DNA of 64,000 bases from Ascoidea tarda (nom. inval.) (taxonomy: Eukaryota; Ascomycota; Saccharomycetes; Ascoideales; Ascoideaceae), in NCBI GenBank assembly GCA_030560485.1, contig JAKTTS010000012.1, positions 1-64,000 on the forward strand, read 5' to 3'. Position 1 is the first letter of the stretch. Each line of letters begins with the position of its first letter. The notes under the pieces are model-generated. The model was not told the origin of the DNA. It did not search any database and saw only the letters and a program-made list of their open reading frames with translations. Below, in pieces: positions 28,261 through 38,396 of the stretch. A program made the position numbers and the translations under genes.

Positions 28261-29553
28261 TTTGAATTAGAGATTTGTTGTTTGTTACTTTTTGATTCTT
28301 GAATTAGGAATCAGAAAGGAAAGTATTTATATTGATAGAATATGATGGCGTTTGAAGATCAACCTCAAATCGAAGCAAAGATAAGCTGTAACCCTTAATA
28401 TGTTTCAGTAAACAGGAGGAAGGAAAATAAAAGATGTATTGGAAGTAAGTCAACAGGCGAAGTAGTGTCTTCTGGCCAGTTGCTGGTAGTTATATAGAAG
28501 GCAGATTGTGCGATCTCAGTCTAAAAGAGAATAAAATCAACAAAAAACCATTAAATTGATAGTTATCAAAAAAAGTTCCTATCGCAAACCTTCCCAGTTT
28601 TTTCTGTTAAGGAATATCCTCCAACAAAAATACTCCCGCACGCGCGAAACTGCGCGAATTGCCACTAAACCCACAGTTGTGATTACAACGTCAAAGACGC
28701 TTGTCTCACGCGCGCAACACGAACCCAATACGCACAGAGTAAATGCACATCACGCGCTCTGCACGTGCTAAGCGCGTGCAGATCACAGGTCCGAAGCTCC
28801 TGCGCATCTCCGGCTGACTCGCGAGGGCGCCGGAACAGGACGCCGAGCAGGAGGTTGTGCTGCTTTTGCTGCTTTTGCTGTTTGTGCTGGCCTTTCCGTG
28901 TCTTTTGTGTTGAGTTCTCACCCTATCATTTTCATACCAGTGCTAATAGTCTGTGGGCTTGCAGGCATTTTCTGCTTAAGATCATATTGGAATAATCACA
29001 TCATATTATATCCCTCTATTGTTGCGAAGATATTACCAACCTAAGTGCTTTTCTCGCCTGGCAGCACTGATAGTATGTGTATATTATTTACCTAAGGGGA
29101 TGTTTGTAGAGCCATTATTACCATTCGAAATATAAGAAAATCAACGTGAATCTTTGGAAAAATTTTCACCAAAGTAATTGTCTTATGCAAGTAATTGTTT
29201 AATTATATGATTACGAGTTGATAGTTCCTTTTTATATACAGAAGCACAAAAAATTATCAAAAAAAAAATAAATGCAAAAATAACCATAGACGTGGGCACC
29301 ACATCATACTTGCGTGAGACTACCTAATAGCTACGTATTCATGCATGTATGCGCTTTGGAGTGATTTGCCATATAGCTGGTTCTATTCTAAAATTTGGGT
29401 CATAAAATAATCTTTCATTAATACTTTCGTTAAAATAAAAATTCAGCTATTTTTTCGATTTGAAACTAATAATTGAAAACAATTATTTTTCCAAATTACT
29501 TTATAGATATCTAACATCGATCTTGATGATGGTGGTGTTTATGATACCGTATG
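28261..29553. other. Upstream region of ATG32 and 3' flank of PPZ1
   Basis: 1.29 kb without a recognisable gene. A CpG-rich island at about 28630-28910 contains CACGCGCGAAACTGCGCG, CACGCGCGCAAC and AAGCGCGTGCAG. A GCACGTGC palindrome (28761-28768) lies about 500 bp before the ATG32 start. Open frames on both strands within the island have no family resemblance. The remainder is AT-rich. Confidence 0.5.
28761..28768. promoter_or_regulatory. GCACGTGC palindrome upstream of ATG32
   Basis: A second exact copy of the octamer seen upstream of TFA1, here inside a CpG-rich island in the ATG32 upstream region. It is a potential bHLH (Cbf1/Pho4/Tye7-type) site, judged by motif only. Confidence 0.4.
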
Positions 29554-31872
29554 TTAGTCATTACCATCACTAATGCCATTACCGATGGCATTATCATTGT
29601 CATTATTACTACCAGCAGCGTTTTCTTCTTTTCCATTTGTAATAGCTTTTCCGTTTGTCTTATTAGGATTAGTATTTGGATTGCCAGTGTTGGCAAGTTT
29701 TCTTTCGTATTTCCCCTTTTTCATAACTTGTTTCAATGCAATTGAATCCAATGGGTCTAGTAATTCAAAGCTACATAATAAATCATCATTAACACTCATA
29801 ACTGCTCCCCAATTATCAAATTCTCCACAATAATTCGGTGCACTAAAAACTGTAACCAATGTTCTATCATTGAAAAACTCATACCCATCTTCAACAACCA
29901 TATGAGCCCTACAAACCAAATCAAAATTAAATTTAGTTAGAAATTTATTTATGGCAATCCTATTGAAACAATATGATACACCTCTTTCATTATCTTCCCA
30001 TTCATTTATAGTATCTGAGGGATCAGACCATAATAGATCGCTTAATAATCCAAAATCTGGAACATCTGTTGGTCTTGATATGTTTCGAATTTCATCCAAT
30101 GAATTTAGAACCGGTGATAATCCGCCATGGACACAGAATATTTTGTTAGCAACTATGGCTGCTATAGGCAAAGTATTAAATGTATCAATGAATATTTTCC
30201 ATGTTTTAATATTGCATCTTCTTTTGCATTCATCAAAGAACCCATAAACTCTAGTAACATTTGCACATTCATGATTACCTCGTAATAAAAAGAAGTTTTC
30301 AGGGTATTTAATTTTATAGCATAATAATAATAAAATGGTCTCCAAGCTTTGCTTGCCTCTATCAACGTAGTCACCTAAAAATAAATAGTTTGATTTAGGG
30401 GGAAACCCACATTTTGAAAAGATTCGAATCAAGTCAGGATATTGGCCATGAACATCGCCTACTATTTTCACGGGAGGCGTTAATTCTAGTAATGTTGGTT
30501 GATTTAAAAAAATTTCACGAGCAGTTGAACAAATGATTTGAATTTCTGAGTTTTTTAGACACAAGTTTTTAGTTCTTTTAGCGGAATAACCGGCGTCTAA
30601 TAGTCTCTGAATTAAAACTTCGACATCTAAAATTTTCAAGTTACTTGTGGTGATATGAGTGATAACGTTTGAGTTTGGTTCAGAAGATAAATTTGTAATA
30701 TTGATATCGCTGGTTAAAGGAGTTCCAGGTAAAGAAGAGCCTATTGATGTGAAAGAGGAAGTTGATTTATTCCTTTTGTGATTATTGAAATTAGCGTTGT
30801 TGTTATCGTTTTCAATTGTTATATTTTTTAGAGAGGTTGATAGTTCCGATATTAAGTTGTTGTTGTTGTTGTTGGTTGAAAAGGAATTCGATCTACTATT
30901 TACGATGGAGGTTGGGTCGATGTTTGCTATTGATAAGTTATTATCGTTATTATTATCCATATCATTGGAGAAGTTGGAGAAATTGGAGATGTCATAAAGA
31001 TTATTTTCATTGTTGTCATTGTTTTGGTTATTGTCACTATTTTCAGAGATATTGTTGAGTAAGTCAGGTAGATCTGATTGAGATTGTACTTGAGAATCAC
31101 GCCTTATTAAAATCGGTTCCTTTGGTTGTAATACAGCCATTGATGGGGGCAAATCGTTGCTAATTGTAGTGATAGAATCATTATTTATTGAATTTTTAAA
31201 GTTCTTCAAGTTTTTTAAGTTGTTTTCATTGTTTGATGTGGTATTCTCGTTATTATTGTCATTAAGTCTATTTTTGGTTTTGGTTTTATTTTTAATCTTT
31301 TTGAGTAGACTATCATTGCTTACATTGTTTTGGTTACTTGTTATAATGCTGTTTATATTATTTTTGGTATTATTGTCATTTTCATTTGGAGAAATTGATT
31401 TTAAAATGTTGTAAGTTTGATTGTTCGAGTTGGTGATGTCGATTTCAGGTACGTTTTGGTTGGATAATTTATTTTGATTGTTAGAATTGGAAATATCATT
31501 ATAGTTATTTAAAATTGATAACGAGTTTGAAAGAGAATTTTGAGCTGTTTTGAAAACAGAGGATTCATCATCCAGATTTAAATCATTGACGTTCAAGTTG
31601 TTTAAATTGGTATTGGTATTGGTATTGGGAGTATTATCGTTAGTGAGATTAGTTGAGCTGTTATTATTGGATGAGGACTTTAATTTTGATTTTAATTTGT
31701 TGGATAGGGATCTTGAAGATTTGCTAGACTTGTTTGATTTAGAAGACTTGTTTGATTTATTTGATTTGATAGATCTTGAAGATCTGATTGAGGTAGAAGT
31801 CTCAGATCTTTGAAATATTGGGGGCACAGAATTTTCGTCAACGGATAAAGACTTGGAGGTTGTATTTCCCAT
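29554..31872 (-). CDS. PPZ1: Ppz1, PP1-like serine/threonine phosphatase
   Basis: A 772-residue protein (S. cerevisiae Ppz1 has 692). The N-terminus MGNTTSKS carries an N-myristoylation signal (Gly2), as in Ppz1, followed by a Ser/Lys-rich and Asn-rich regulatory half containing DLPPSM, also found in Ppz1. The catalytic half begins near residue 420 with [19 protein letters not shown]. It has all metallophosphatase motifs: GDVHGQ, GDYVDRG, LLRGNHE, VHGGLSP, and SAPNYCG in the beta12-beta13 loop. The end, [17 protein letters not shown], is the Ppz signature. Ppz1 acts at the plasma membrane and in the cytosol on K+ uptake (Trk), salt tolerance and cell integrity, and is inhibited by Hal3. The start is fixed by the myristoylation motif. 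Confidence 0.96.
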   Translation of the reverse strand: MGNTTSKSLSVDENSVPPIFQRSETSTSIRSSRSIKSNKSNKSSKSNKSSKSSRSLSNKLKSKLKSSSNNNSSTNLTNDNTPNTNTNTNLNNLNVNDLNLDDESSVFKTAQNSLSNSLSILNNYNDISNSNNQNKLSNQNVPEIDITNSNNQTYNILKSISPNENDNNTKNNINSIITSNQNNVSNDSLLKKIKNKTKTKNRLNDNNNENTTSNNENNLKNLKNFKNSINNDSITTISNDLPPSMAVLQPKEPILIRRDSQVQSQSDLPDLLNNISENSDNNQNNDNNENNLYDISNFSNFSNDMDNNNDNNLSIANIDPTSIVNSRSNSFSTNNNNNNLISELSTSLKNITIENDNNNANFNNHKRNKSTSSFTSIGSSLPGTPLTSDINITNLSSEPNSNVITHITTSNLKILDVEVLIQRLLDAGYSAKRTKNLCLKNSEIQIICSTAREIFLNQPTLLELTPPVKIVGDVHGQYPDLIRIFSKCGFPPKSNYLFLGDYVDRGKQSLETILLLLCYKIKYPENFFLLRGNHECANVTRVYGFFDECKRRCNIKTWKIFIDTFNTLPIAAIVANKIFCVHGGLSPVLNSLDEIRNISRPTDVPDFGLLSDLLWSDPSDTINEWEDNERGVSYCFNRIAINKFLTKFNFDLVCRAHMVVEDGYEFFNDRTLVTVFSAPNYCGEFDNWGAVMSVNDDLLCSFELLDPLDSIALKQVMKKGKYERKLANTGNPNTNPNKTNGKAITNGKEENAAGSNNDNDNAIGNGISDGND

Positions 31873-33013
31873 TATTTGATAATTATTTGATAATTATTAG
31901 ATAAACACCCGATGAATATTAAATAGGTAAACTATTTGATATTCGTAAAAGGAACACAAATGATTGTTTTGCGAAGATTGTAAATAGAAGAAAATATTAA
32001 ATTGAATTTAGAAAGTAACAATTTTTTTTTTTGTTTATCTGTTTTCTTTTTTATAGTTTCCCTTTTTTTTTCTTTTTCTTTTTGGGCAAATGAAAGATGG
32101 AGTTGGAAACTGGATGTGGATATAATATAAAGCAGAAAATATAGTATAAAAGCAGCGACAGGAAGAGGAAGCAAAGGAAGCAGAGGAAGCGAGGAAAGAA
32201 GACAAACAAGAAGCAGAAATGTCTCCAGCATCCAGCAAAAGAGAACGAGAGAACTAAAAAAGAGCAACAGAGAAGAACAAATTCAGAGAAAAGACTATAG
32301 CGAGCCATTAAAGCTTGTTTTCCGGACGCTTTGCCGCACTCCGAGTTTACATCGAACACGGGTCGAGCAGTGCCCGAATACTACACAAAACAGTTTCAAT
32401 CATTCGCCGAAGACACTCCGTACTCACTTGACGAAAATCCAGCAGCCACCGGCGGAGCTTTTGCCAACGGCGTTGACTGCCTGTTTTCACCACGAACACT
32501 GGTTCTAAAGCCGTCCGAAGACGCTATTCGCTTCCGTACGAGGTTGCCAAGAGTGACCCCTCATTTCCTGGATCGATTGGAACTAAGTAAGCTGCAGCAC
32601 CGGTAGGATAAATGCACAAACGTGTTTCATAACGCATTGCTGCGGGATGAAACACCTAAGCACAGCATCAGACAAACGGACTTTTGAGACCGAGAATCCC
32701 GTGCAATGTGTGTGACGGCTGTGTCGAATACTTTCTTCGCGTTCGGACAGCCTTCGTGGCCTGCATCCGCCGAGAGTGACACAAAACAGTTTCTGCCTCC
32801 ACTGCGCTGAATTTCCTGCAAACGTTGTCCAGTTTCCAAGGAACAAATAGAAAACAAGCAATTATTTGCGCATGTTAAAATTGGCTTTTTGGTGGGTTTT
32901 CTTTTTCTGCCCAGGAAAGCGGGTCATGCGTGTGCATGTGTTATAATGTATCCAGACGCATCCTATGCATTTTTAGTCTTTGATTTTTTTTCTCAGCTTG
33001 AAAATGAAAGGAA
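31873..33013. other. Divergent promoter, PPZ1 / SUA5, with a GC-rich anomalous block
   Basis: 1.14 kb. Near PPZ1 it is AT-rich with long A/T runs. From about 32315 to 32870 base composition jumps to roughly half G+C. In that block a plus-strand frame (32301-32606) is open for about 100 codons with a balanced, protein-like composition (AVPEYYTKQFQSFAEDTPYS, then LVLKPSEDAIRF) but has no ATG. Minus-strand frames are open too. I recognise no family. It could be a relic, a CpG-rich promoter or a structured RNA. Confidence 0.35.
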
Positions 33014-33100
33014 ATGATTCATAATCTGAAAAATTCTGGTGAAAGATTCCCATCTCGAGACCCATATATCTTTTCAATCTCTTATCTCTGTCGGATTGTA

Positions 33101-34387
33101 ATGTTAAAATCGTTAAAATATCTTCAATTAACAAGAAACGTGGGACACTTATCCAAAATGTCAAGCTTAAACTCTTCAGCGCAGAAACATTCTTCTTTAA
33201 ATGAGCTCAGTCCTGACACCAATTCGTTTGAGACTCAAATACTCAAAGTCAATCCAAATTCAATAACATTCAGTTCCCATCATCTACTTCCCACAATATC
33301 AGACCCACAATCTTTGAAAAACCTTCAATTAGCTGCAAATCTAATTAAACACAATAAAATCGTTGGTTTCCCGACTGAAACTGTTTATGGTCTTGGTGGT
33401 TCTTCCTTATCTGATTCAGCTGTAACATCAATCTACAAAGCCAAAAACAGGCCTGCCGATAATCCACTAATAACTCATATCTCCTCCATTGATCAGTTGA
33501 AAAGATTGATTTTATCAAAAGATAACCTTGAAATACCCGACGTATATCTTCCATTAATACAGAAATATTGGCCCGGCCCTTTAACCATCTTATTGCCTGT
33601 GGGCCAAAACTCTCCCATATCTAAATTGACCACAAATGGCCTCTCTACTTTTGCTGTTAGAATGCCCTCAAATCCAATTGCAAGAGCATTGATCGCTCTT
33701 TCTGACACTCCAATTGCTGCTCCTTCTGCCAACTCCAGCACAAAACCTTCTCCAACGTTGGCCTCTCATGTTTACCACGATTTAAACAATAAAATACCTC
33801 TTATAATAGATGGTGGCCCATCAAATATCGGCCTAGAAAGTACTGTTATTGATGGACTATCAACTCCCCCTGTTCTATTAAGGCCTGGTGGTTTGTCTGT
33901 TAACCAAATCAAAAATATTAATGGTTTTGAAAATTTAATCATAGCAAAACCAAATTCTAACTCAAAGGATCCTGTAAAAACACCCGGAATGAAATATAAA
34001 CACTATTCTCCTTCAGCCAAGGTATCCTTATTATATTTAAATAAAAATTCAATAAACTTTTTTCAACCAATACAATCTTTATCAAACTATTTATCAAATA
34101 ATTTATCAAATAATTTTTCTACCAACTCCTCTAATTTAGCTCTAATTTATCAAGATAATATTCTCAACCCAAATAATTACTCATCTTATTTCAATAAAAT
34201 TATTAGCCTAGGTAAAGATATCAATCAAATGCAACATAACTTATTTGCTCTATTTAGAGAACTAGACGACATTCCAAACATAAACCAAATCGTCGTAATA
34301 CTAGATTCCAATATCAAAAATAATCTAGAAGCAATGGCCTTACTAAATAGATTAAATAAAGCTGCTTCAATAAAAATGGATCTATAA
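33101..34387 (+). CDS. SUA5: Sua5, threonylcarbamoyl-AMP synthase (t6A tRNA modification)
   Basis: The YrdC domain starts at KIVGFPTETVYGLGGSSL and contains KNRPADNPLI and the LSTFAVRMPSNPIARALI and PIAAPSANSS blocks. A linker (TPGMKYKHYSP) then leads to the small SUA5 C-terminal domain. The enzyme makes threonylcarbamoyl-adenylate from Thr, bicarbonate and ATP for t6A37 of ANN-decoding tRNAs. Three in-frame ATGs exist: 33014, 33101 and 33158. I choose 33101 (428 residues; S. cerevisiae 426) because it opens a basic, amphipathic leader (MLKSLKYLQLTRNVGHLSK) typical of mitochondrial import. The 33158 ATG would give a leaderless cytosolic form. Dual localisation of Sua5 is reported in yeast, so use of two starts is plausible. 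The 33014 start adds 29 residues with no targeting character. Confidence 0.95.
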   Translation: MLKSLKYLQLTRNVGHLSKMSSLNSSAQKHSSLNELSPDTNSFETQILKVNPNSITFSSHHLLPTISDPQSLKNLQLAANLIKHNKIVGFPTETVYGLGGSSLSDSAVTSIYKAKNRPADNPLITHISSIDQLKRLILSKDNLEIPDVYLPLIQKYWPGPLTILLPVGQNSPISKLTTNGLSTFAVRMPSNPIARALIALSDTPIAAPSANSSTKPSPTLASHVYHDLNNKIPLIIDGGPSNIGLESTVIDGLSTPPVLLRPGGLSVNQIKNINGFENLIIAKPNSNSKDPVKTPGMKYKHYSPSAKVSLLYLNKNSINFFQPIQSLSNYLSNNLSNNFSTNSSNLALIYQDNILNPNNYSSYFNKIISLGKDINQMQHNLFALFRELDDIPNINQIVVILDSNIKNNLEAMALLNRLNKAASIKMDL

Positions 34388-34547
34388 TAATTTAACAATT
34401 TAGTAGTTTAATGAAATATACATTTTATTATTAATTTATTCATACTAAATAGAGCCAAAAAAATAAGAATAATAGTACATGAGAAAATTTTAAACTATAC
34501 ATATATAAATTATTGTACATTACCATATACTTGAGTATTAAAATCCC

Positions 34548-37500
34548 TTAAACCTCAACCTCTTTAACATTATTTGTTACCGAATCTATCTTCTTATTCA
34601 ATTTTCGTTTCTTGATAACATATGCTAAATATTCAATACTATGTGAACATCTGACATTTTCATTTACTGCATGATTACCCAAGTTCTTTTTGGCTTCATT
34701 TTCATTTTGGTTTGCTTCGCGATTTTCAAAATTCTTTTTGGCTTCATTGTCATTTTCTTTTCCATTTTCATTATGGTTGTGATCGTTTTTATGTTCATGC
34801 TGGTCATAAAGCACCCCCTTTTTATTCAAATTTCGGTTCAAAATATCGCTATTCTGAATCTTATTGGGAATAAATAGGGGAGGATTTTTATACCAAATTA
34901 TTGATCCTTCTGCTCCACTTTCTAAATCAATTCTTCTATTGAAATTCCCATTACTAAGATTGGAGGTATGATTAAACTTTCTATATGTATTAAACTTATC
35001 CATCTTGTAAATATTGCTATTTTCAGAATATTTCTCATTTAACGCCTGTTGAAAAACTGGATTCAACAAAAATGTTAAACCCGCAGTTGAGTTGATAGTT
35101 ATTATTTTACCATCCCCGTAATTATTATTATTAGCATTATAAATTTTTTGAGAAGATTGATTTATTTGTTGTTGTTGCTGCTGTTGCTGCTGCTGGAGTT
35201 GCTGAGCATTTTGGTATTGATTCATTGGTTGCATAATTCTCTTTTGTTGTTGTGCAATTGAATTCATGTTTTGGTTGTATCCATAAGGCTGATTTTGTGT
35301 GTTATAGTAAGAGTATGGTTGATTAGAAGAATTTGCAATCGGCATCTGACCTAAACCGTAATTTAATTTGGCATTATTAATATTATTAATATTGTTAATG
35401 TTATTATTCACATTATTCATGTTATTAATATAGGTCATATTATTTATCATATTGTTATAATTACCATTATAACTATTATTAAAATTATTATAATTATAGT
35501 TTGGGTTATAATTACTATGATAATTATTATTAAAATTAGCATTACCATTTAAGGTATTCAAATTTGAAACCTGTTGTAAACCGTACAATCTTGTTGGTCC
35601 ATTATTAATATTTCCAACCGAAGGCGAGCTAGATCTTGAAACATTGGATGAAATCAGAGGCGAATTAATATTTGATGAGTTTTTTGATTTCATCATTTTA
35701 TCTCTTCTATTTGATCTATTTTCAACTCCATAATGATCGATATCCAAGTTTTCATTTGAAATTGGATCCCTTAAATAAACAGACCCGATTAAAGGTGGAG
35801 CATCACTGTGGCCCATGGTTGGTTCAGGGATTGGGTCATTATATGTTGCATTTGGAGGTAATAAATGTTTTAAAGGGCTATCATATTTTTGAAATGTTCT
35901 GTTTTGTTTTAAAGGAATATAAGTCATTGAATCCTCTAAATGTCTTACTTCTTCAGGTAAACAAGCTTTCCAGGTTCTAATTTTATTAAAAATTTTATCA
36001 TTATCAGAATATCTATATTCACAAATGAATAAAGGAGGCTCGTAATCAAAATTGATTTCTGATTTTTGATATCTTGTAAAGAAAACAACGAAACATTTCC
36101 CTATAACATCATCTACTAAATGATCTCTATATTGGCCTGACTTAAATACCTCATTTTCATAAAACATTCTATCGACTCTATGCACAGTTTGTTGTGGTTT
36201 ATAATACCAGCAAGCGTTAATATATCTAGTGCCATCTTTTAATTCCCAAATTTTAAATAATTGACCGACTATTGGGTCGTTATCATCATTTTTATTTTTG
36301 ATTAATATCCAGTCACCTACTTTGTAAGTTTTACCATCTTTGGTAAAACTGTCAAGGGGAAATTTGATCAGTTTAGAAGGATGAAGGTTTGTATGGAGCT
36401 GAGTTAAAAGTGTAGCCTTTTCCTCTTCCTTGATGATTTCGTTTGTTTTAGCTTCAAAGGATAAAACAGTACGTAAGTTGAATTGCATATTTGCCTTTTC
36501 AATTTCATTAATGATGATATTATTGTAGGGCTGTTGCTGATTGTTAGTGTTGTTATTGAGAAGTTTATTTTGATTTAGATAGAATTGATAAGAAGCTTGA
36601 AAGTAATTTTTGAAGTTATTAAACAAGATGTTCAAATCATTAAGGAATTCTACCAAGGATTTGTAATCTCTTTTTCTAATTTTTAGTTTTATTGTGTCTA
36701 GAGTGATGGATTTCTTCGAGATAGAATTCTCAACTATAGTGTTATAGATTTGATAGAAAAACTTTGATCTTGGATCATCATTTTGATCATTTTTAGGTGG
36801 ACCAATTATATAAGGCAAAGGGATCTTTTCGTATAGACTGTAATAGTAAAATGGATTATTTGTATCGATTTCAAATTTTTCTTTTTTAATTAATCTGAAA
36901 ATGTTTTTGATCCTATTTTCATGAGGTTTATTAATGATAGGAGGTCTTCTTCTTTTTGTATTGTTGGTGGTAACAGTTGGGGCACTGGTAGTAGTGGTGA
37001 TACTATTCTGAATATTATTGATGGTGTTATTTGTGATTGCATTGGAATTAGTTTTACTAACAATTGGATTATTGGTGACACTGTTATAACTGACAGGGAT
37101 ATTGATTTGATTGTTTGAATTACGGGTCTTTTGAGTGTTTGGTATGACAGATAATGATTTATTAAGAGGATTGAGTTGAATTGAAGGATTTGCTGGAATA
37201 TATTCTTGATCAGACAATGGGATTGAATTGTTATTAAAATTTTGAGAGATATCATAATCATTTTCTTCATCATTGAGAGGGCTAGTAGCGAATAGATCAT
37301 CATCATTCAAGGCTTTTGAAGTTTCATTGCTATTGCTAGTGTTGTTGATGTTATTATTGTTATTATTATTTAGATTTACACTTGAATTGATTTTGATATT
37401 GATTTTGTTGCTGCTGTTTTTTTTATTGATGCTGTTAGTTTTATGAATTGTTAAGGAGGTATCATCTGAATCATCTGAATCAGGCAATGGACCTAGATCA

Positions 37501-37895
37501 GGATAATAAATATTTTTGTCGATTTCTTTTATGATCTTAATATTTTTCAAGCTGGGGATGATTTTACTCTTGGTAAATTTCTCTAAAATGATGGCACAGT
37601 TGTATATCTCAGAGTTTTTAATATTATAGAATTTAGCATTCCAAATAATTTGAGCTAAATCTTGGATATACTCATTAGCAGATTGATATTTCAATTTGTT
37701 GAGGTAGGTCTTGATCAAATGCAAAGATAAAGGTTTCTTTATCATTCGATAATAATCACCTAGTTTTCTCTCAGGTAATTTATGAAAGACCTCGGAGATT
37801 TTATAACCCTGGGGAGCAGTTAGTTCGTAGATGCTTTCAAAGGAAGGCGTTAGCTTTCTATTAAGCACTCTCCTTTCCTGTTCAGTTAGAGGCAT
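34548..37895 (-). CDS. RSC2: Rsc1/Rsc2, double-bromodomain and BAH subunit of the RSC remodeller
   Basis: A 1115-residue protein (S. cerevisiae Rsc1 928, Rsc2 889). Bromodomain 1 is at about residues 15-115 (FHKLPERKLGDYYRMIKKPL) and bromodomain 2 at about 330-445 (FYQIYNTIVENSI). The BAH domain is at about 525-650 (YKVGDWILIKNK, INACWYYKPQQTVHRVDRMF, GKCFVVFFTRY). The order bromo-bromo-BAH is specific to Rsc1/Rsc2 among yeast proteins. The C-terminal third is Asn-rich with a poly-Gln run and a charged ENEAKKN repeat. The protein binds acetylated histone tails and helps RSC reposition nucleosomes. S. cerevisiae has two copies from its genome duplication; this is probably the single ancestral form, so the symbol is approximate. 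Confidence 0.93.
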   Translation of the reverse strand: MPLTEQERRVLNRKLTPSFESIYELTAPQGYKISEVFHKLPERKLGDYYRMIKKPLSLHLIKTYLNKLKYQSANEYIQDLAQIIWNAKFYNIKNSEIYNCAIILEKFTKSKIIPSLKNIKIIKEIDKNIYYPDLGPLPDSDDSDDTSLTIHKTNSINKKNSSNKINIKINSSVNLNNNNNNNINNTSNSNETSKALNDDDLFATSPLNDEENDYDISQNFNNNSIPLSDQEYIPANPSIQLNPLNKSLSVIPNTQKTRNSNNQINIPVSYNSVTNNPIVSKTNSNAITNNTINNIQNSITTTTSAPTVTTNNTKRRRPPIINKPHENRIKNIFRLIKKEKFEIDTNNPFYYYSLYEKIPLPYIIGPPKNDQNDDPRSKFFYQIYNTIVENSISKKSITLDTIKLKIRKRDYKSLVEFLNDLNILFNNFKNYFQASYQFYLNQNKLLNNNTNNQQQPYNNIIINEIEKANMQFNLRTVLSFEAKTNEIIKEEEKATLLTQLHTNLHPSKLIKFPLDSFTKDGKTYKVGDWILIKNKNDDNDPIVGQLFKIWELKDGTRYINACWYYKPQQTVHRVDRMFYENEVFKSGQYRDHLVDDVIGKCFVVFFTRYQKSEINFDYEPPLFICEYRYSDNDKIFNKIRTWKACLPEEVRHLEDSMTYIPLKQNRTFQKYDSPLKHLLPPNATYNDPIPEPTMGHSDAPPLIGSVYLRDPISNENLDIDHYGVENRSNRRDKMMKSKNSSNINSPLISSNVSRSSSPSVGNINNGPTRLYGLQQVSNLNTLNGNANFNNNYHSNYNPNYNYNNFNNSYNGNYNNMINNMTYINNMNNVNNNINNINNINNAKLNYGLGQMPIANSSNQPYSYYNTQNQPYGYNQNMNSIAQQQKRIMQPMNQYQNAQQLQQQQQQQQQQINQSSQKIYNANNNNYGDGKIITINSTAGLTFLLNPVFQQALNEKYSENSNIYKMDKFNTYRKFNHTSNLSNGNFNRRIDLESGAEGSIIWYKNPPLFIPNKIQNSDILNRNLNKKGVLYDQHEHKNDHNHNENGKENDNEAKKNFENREANQNENEAKKNLGNHAVNENVRCSHSIEYLAYVIKKRKLNKKIDSVTNNVKEVEV

Positions 37896-38121
37896 GGTGG
37901 GTTGGTGAAGCGATTAGAGCGACAAAAAGAATCAGATAAGAGATAAATAAAGTTGAAGAGATGAAAAATCAATTGATCGATGGGAAATGGTTGCAATTTT
38001 AATTGTTGAAATTAAACAGAAACAAAAAATTTAACAACAAAAAATCGTCACCTGATACTAGTCATGTGATTGTCAAAATACGTTTGAACTATTTTAATAG
38101 AATTTCAAAGGTTAGCTTTGT

Positions 38122-38205
38122 GGTTGTATAGTGTAGTGGTTATCACTTTCGGTTTTGATCTACTGGAATCTCCGAACAACCCCGGTTCGAATCCGGGTAC
38201 GACCT
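38122..38205 (+). tRNA. tRNA-Gln (anticodon UUG) with a 12-nt intron
   Basis: The cloverleaf is complete. The acceptor GGTTGTA pairs with TACGACC and the D-arm reads GTGTAGTGGTTATC. The anticodon stem TTCGG pairs with CCGAA, the loop holds TTG at 38155-38157, and the T-arm is CCCGG-TTCGAAT-CCGGG. Outside the intron the sequence is nearly identical to S. cerevisiae tRNA-Gln(UUG). The extra TCTACTGGAATC (38159-38170) sits after position 37, the canonical site for tRNA introns cut by the SEN endonuclease. Box A and box B internal promoters lie in the D- and T-arms, and a T-run at 38210-38214 can terminate Pol III. The S. cerevisiae counterpart has no intron. Confidence 0.95.
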
Positions 38206-38396
38206 TCAATTTTTGCTTTTATTTTCACCAACATTGTTTTGTTTGTTTTGTGGTGTGGATTGGTCTGAATTGGTTTTTAACAAAAGGCGAAATATGTGAG
38301 CAACTGTTCATTAGCAAAGTGTGGAGTGTGGTTCTATATAGCTGAAAATGCGATTACTGTTGGTGAGATGAGTTGGCCAGTTATTTTGCTAGGCGT

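Noticed and set aside
31157-31813. Leu/Phe-rich plus-strand frames opposite PPZ1
   Set aside because: Antisense shadows of the Asn/Ser-rich regulatory region of PPZ1.
38041-38110. GTCATGTGAT as a centromere CDEI-like element
   Set aside because: No CDEII/CDEIII arrangement follows, and a tRNA gene starts directly downstream.
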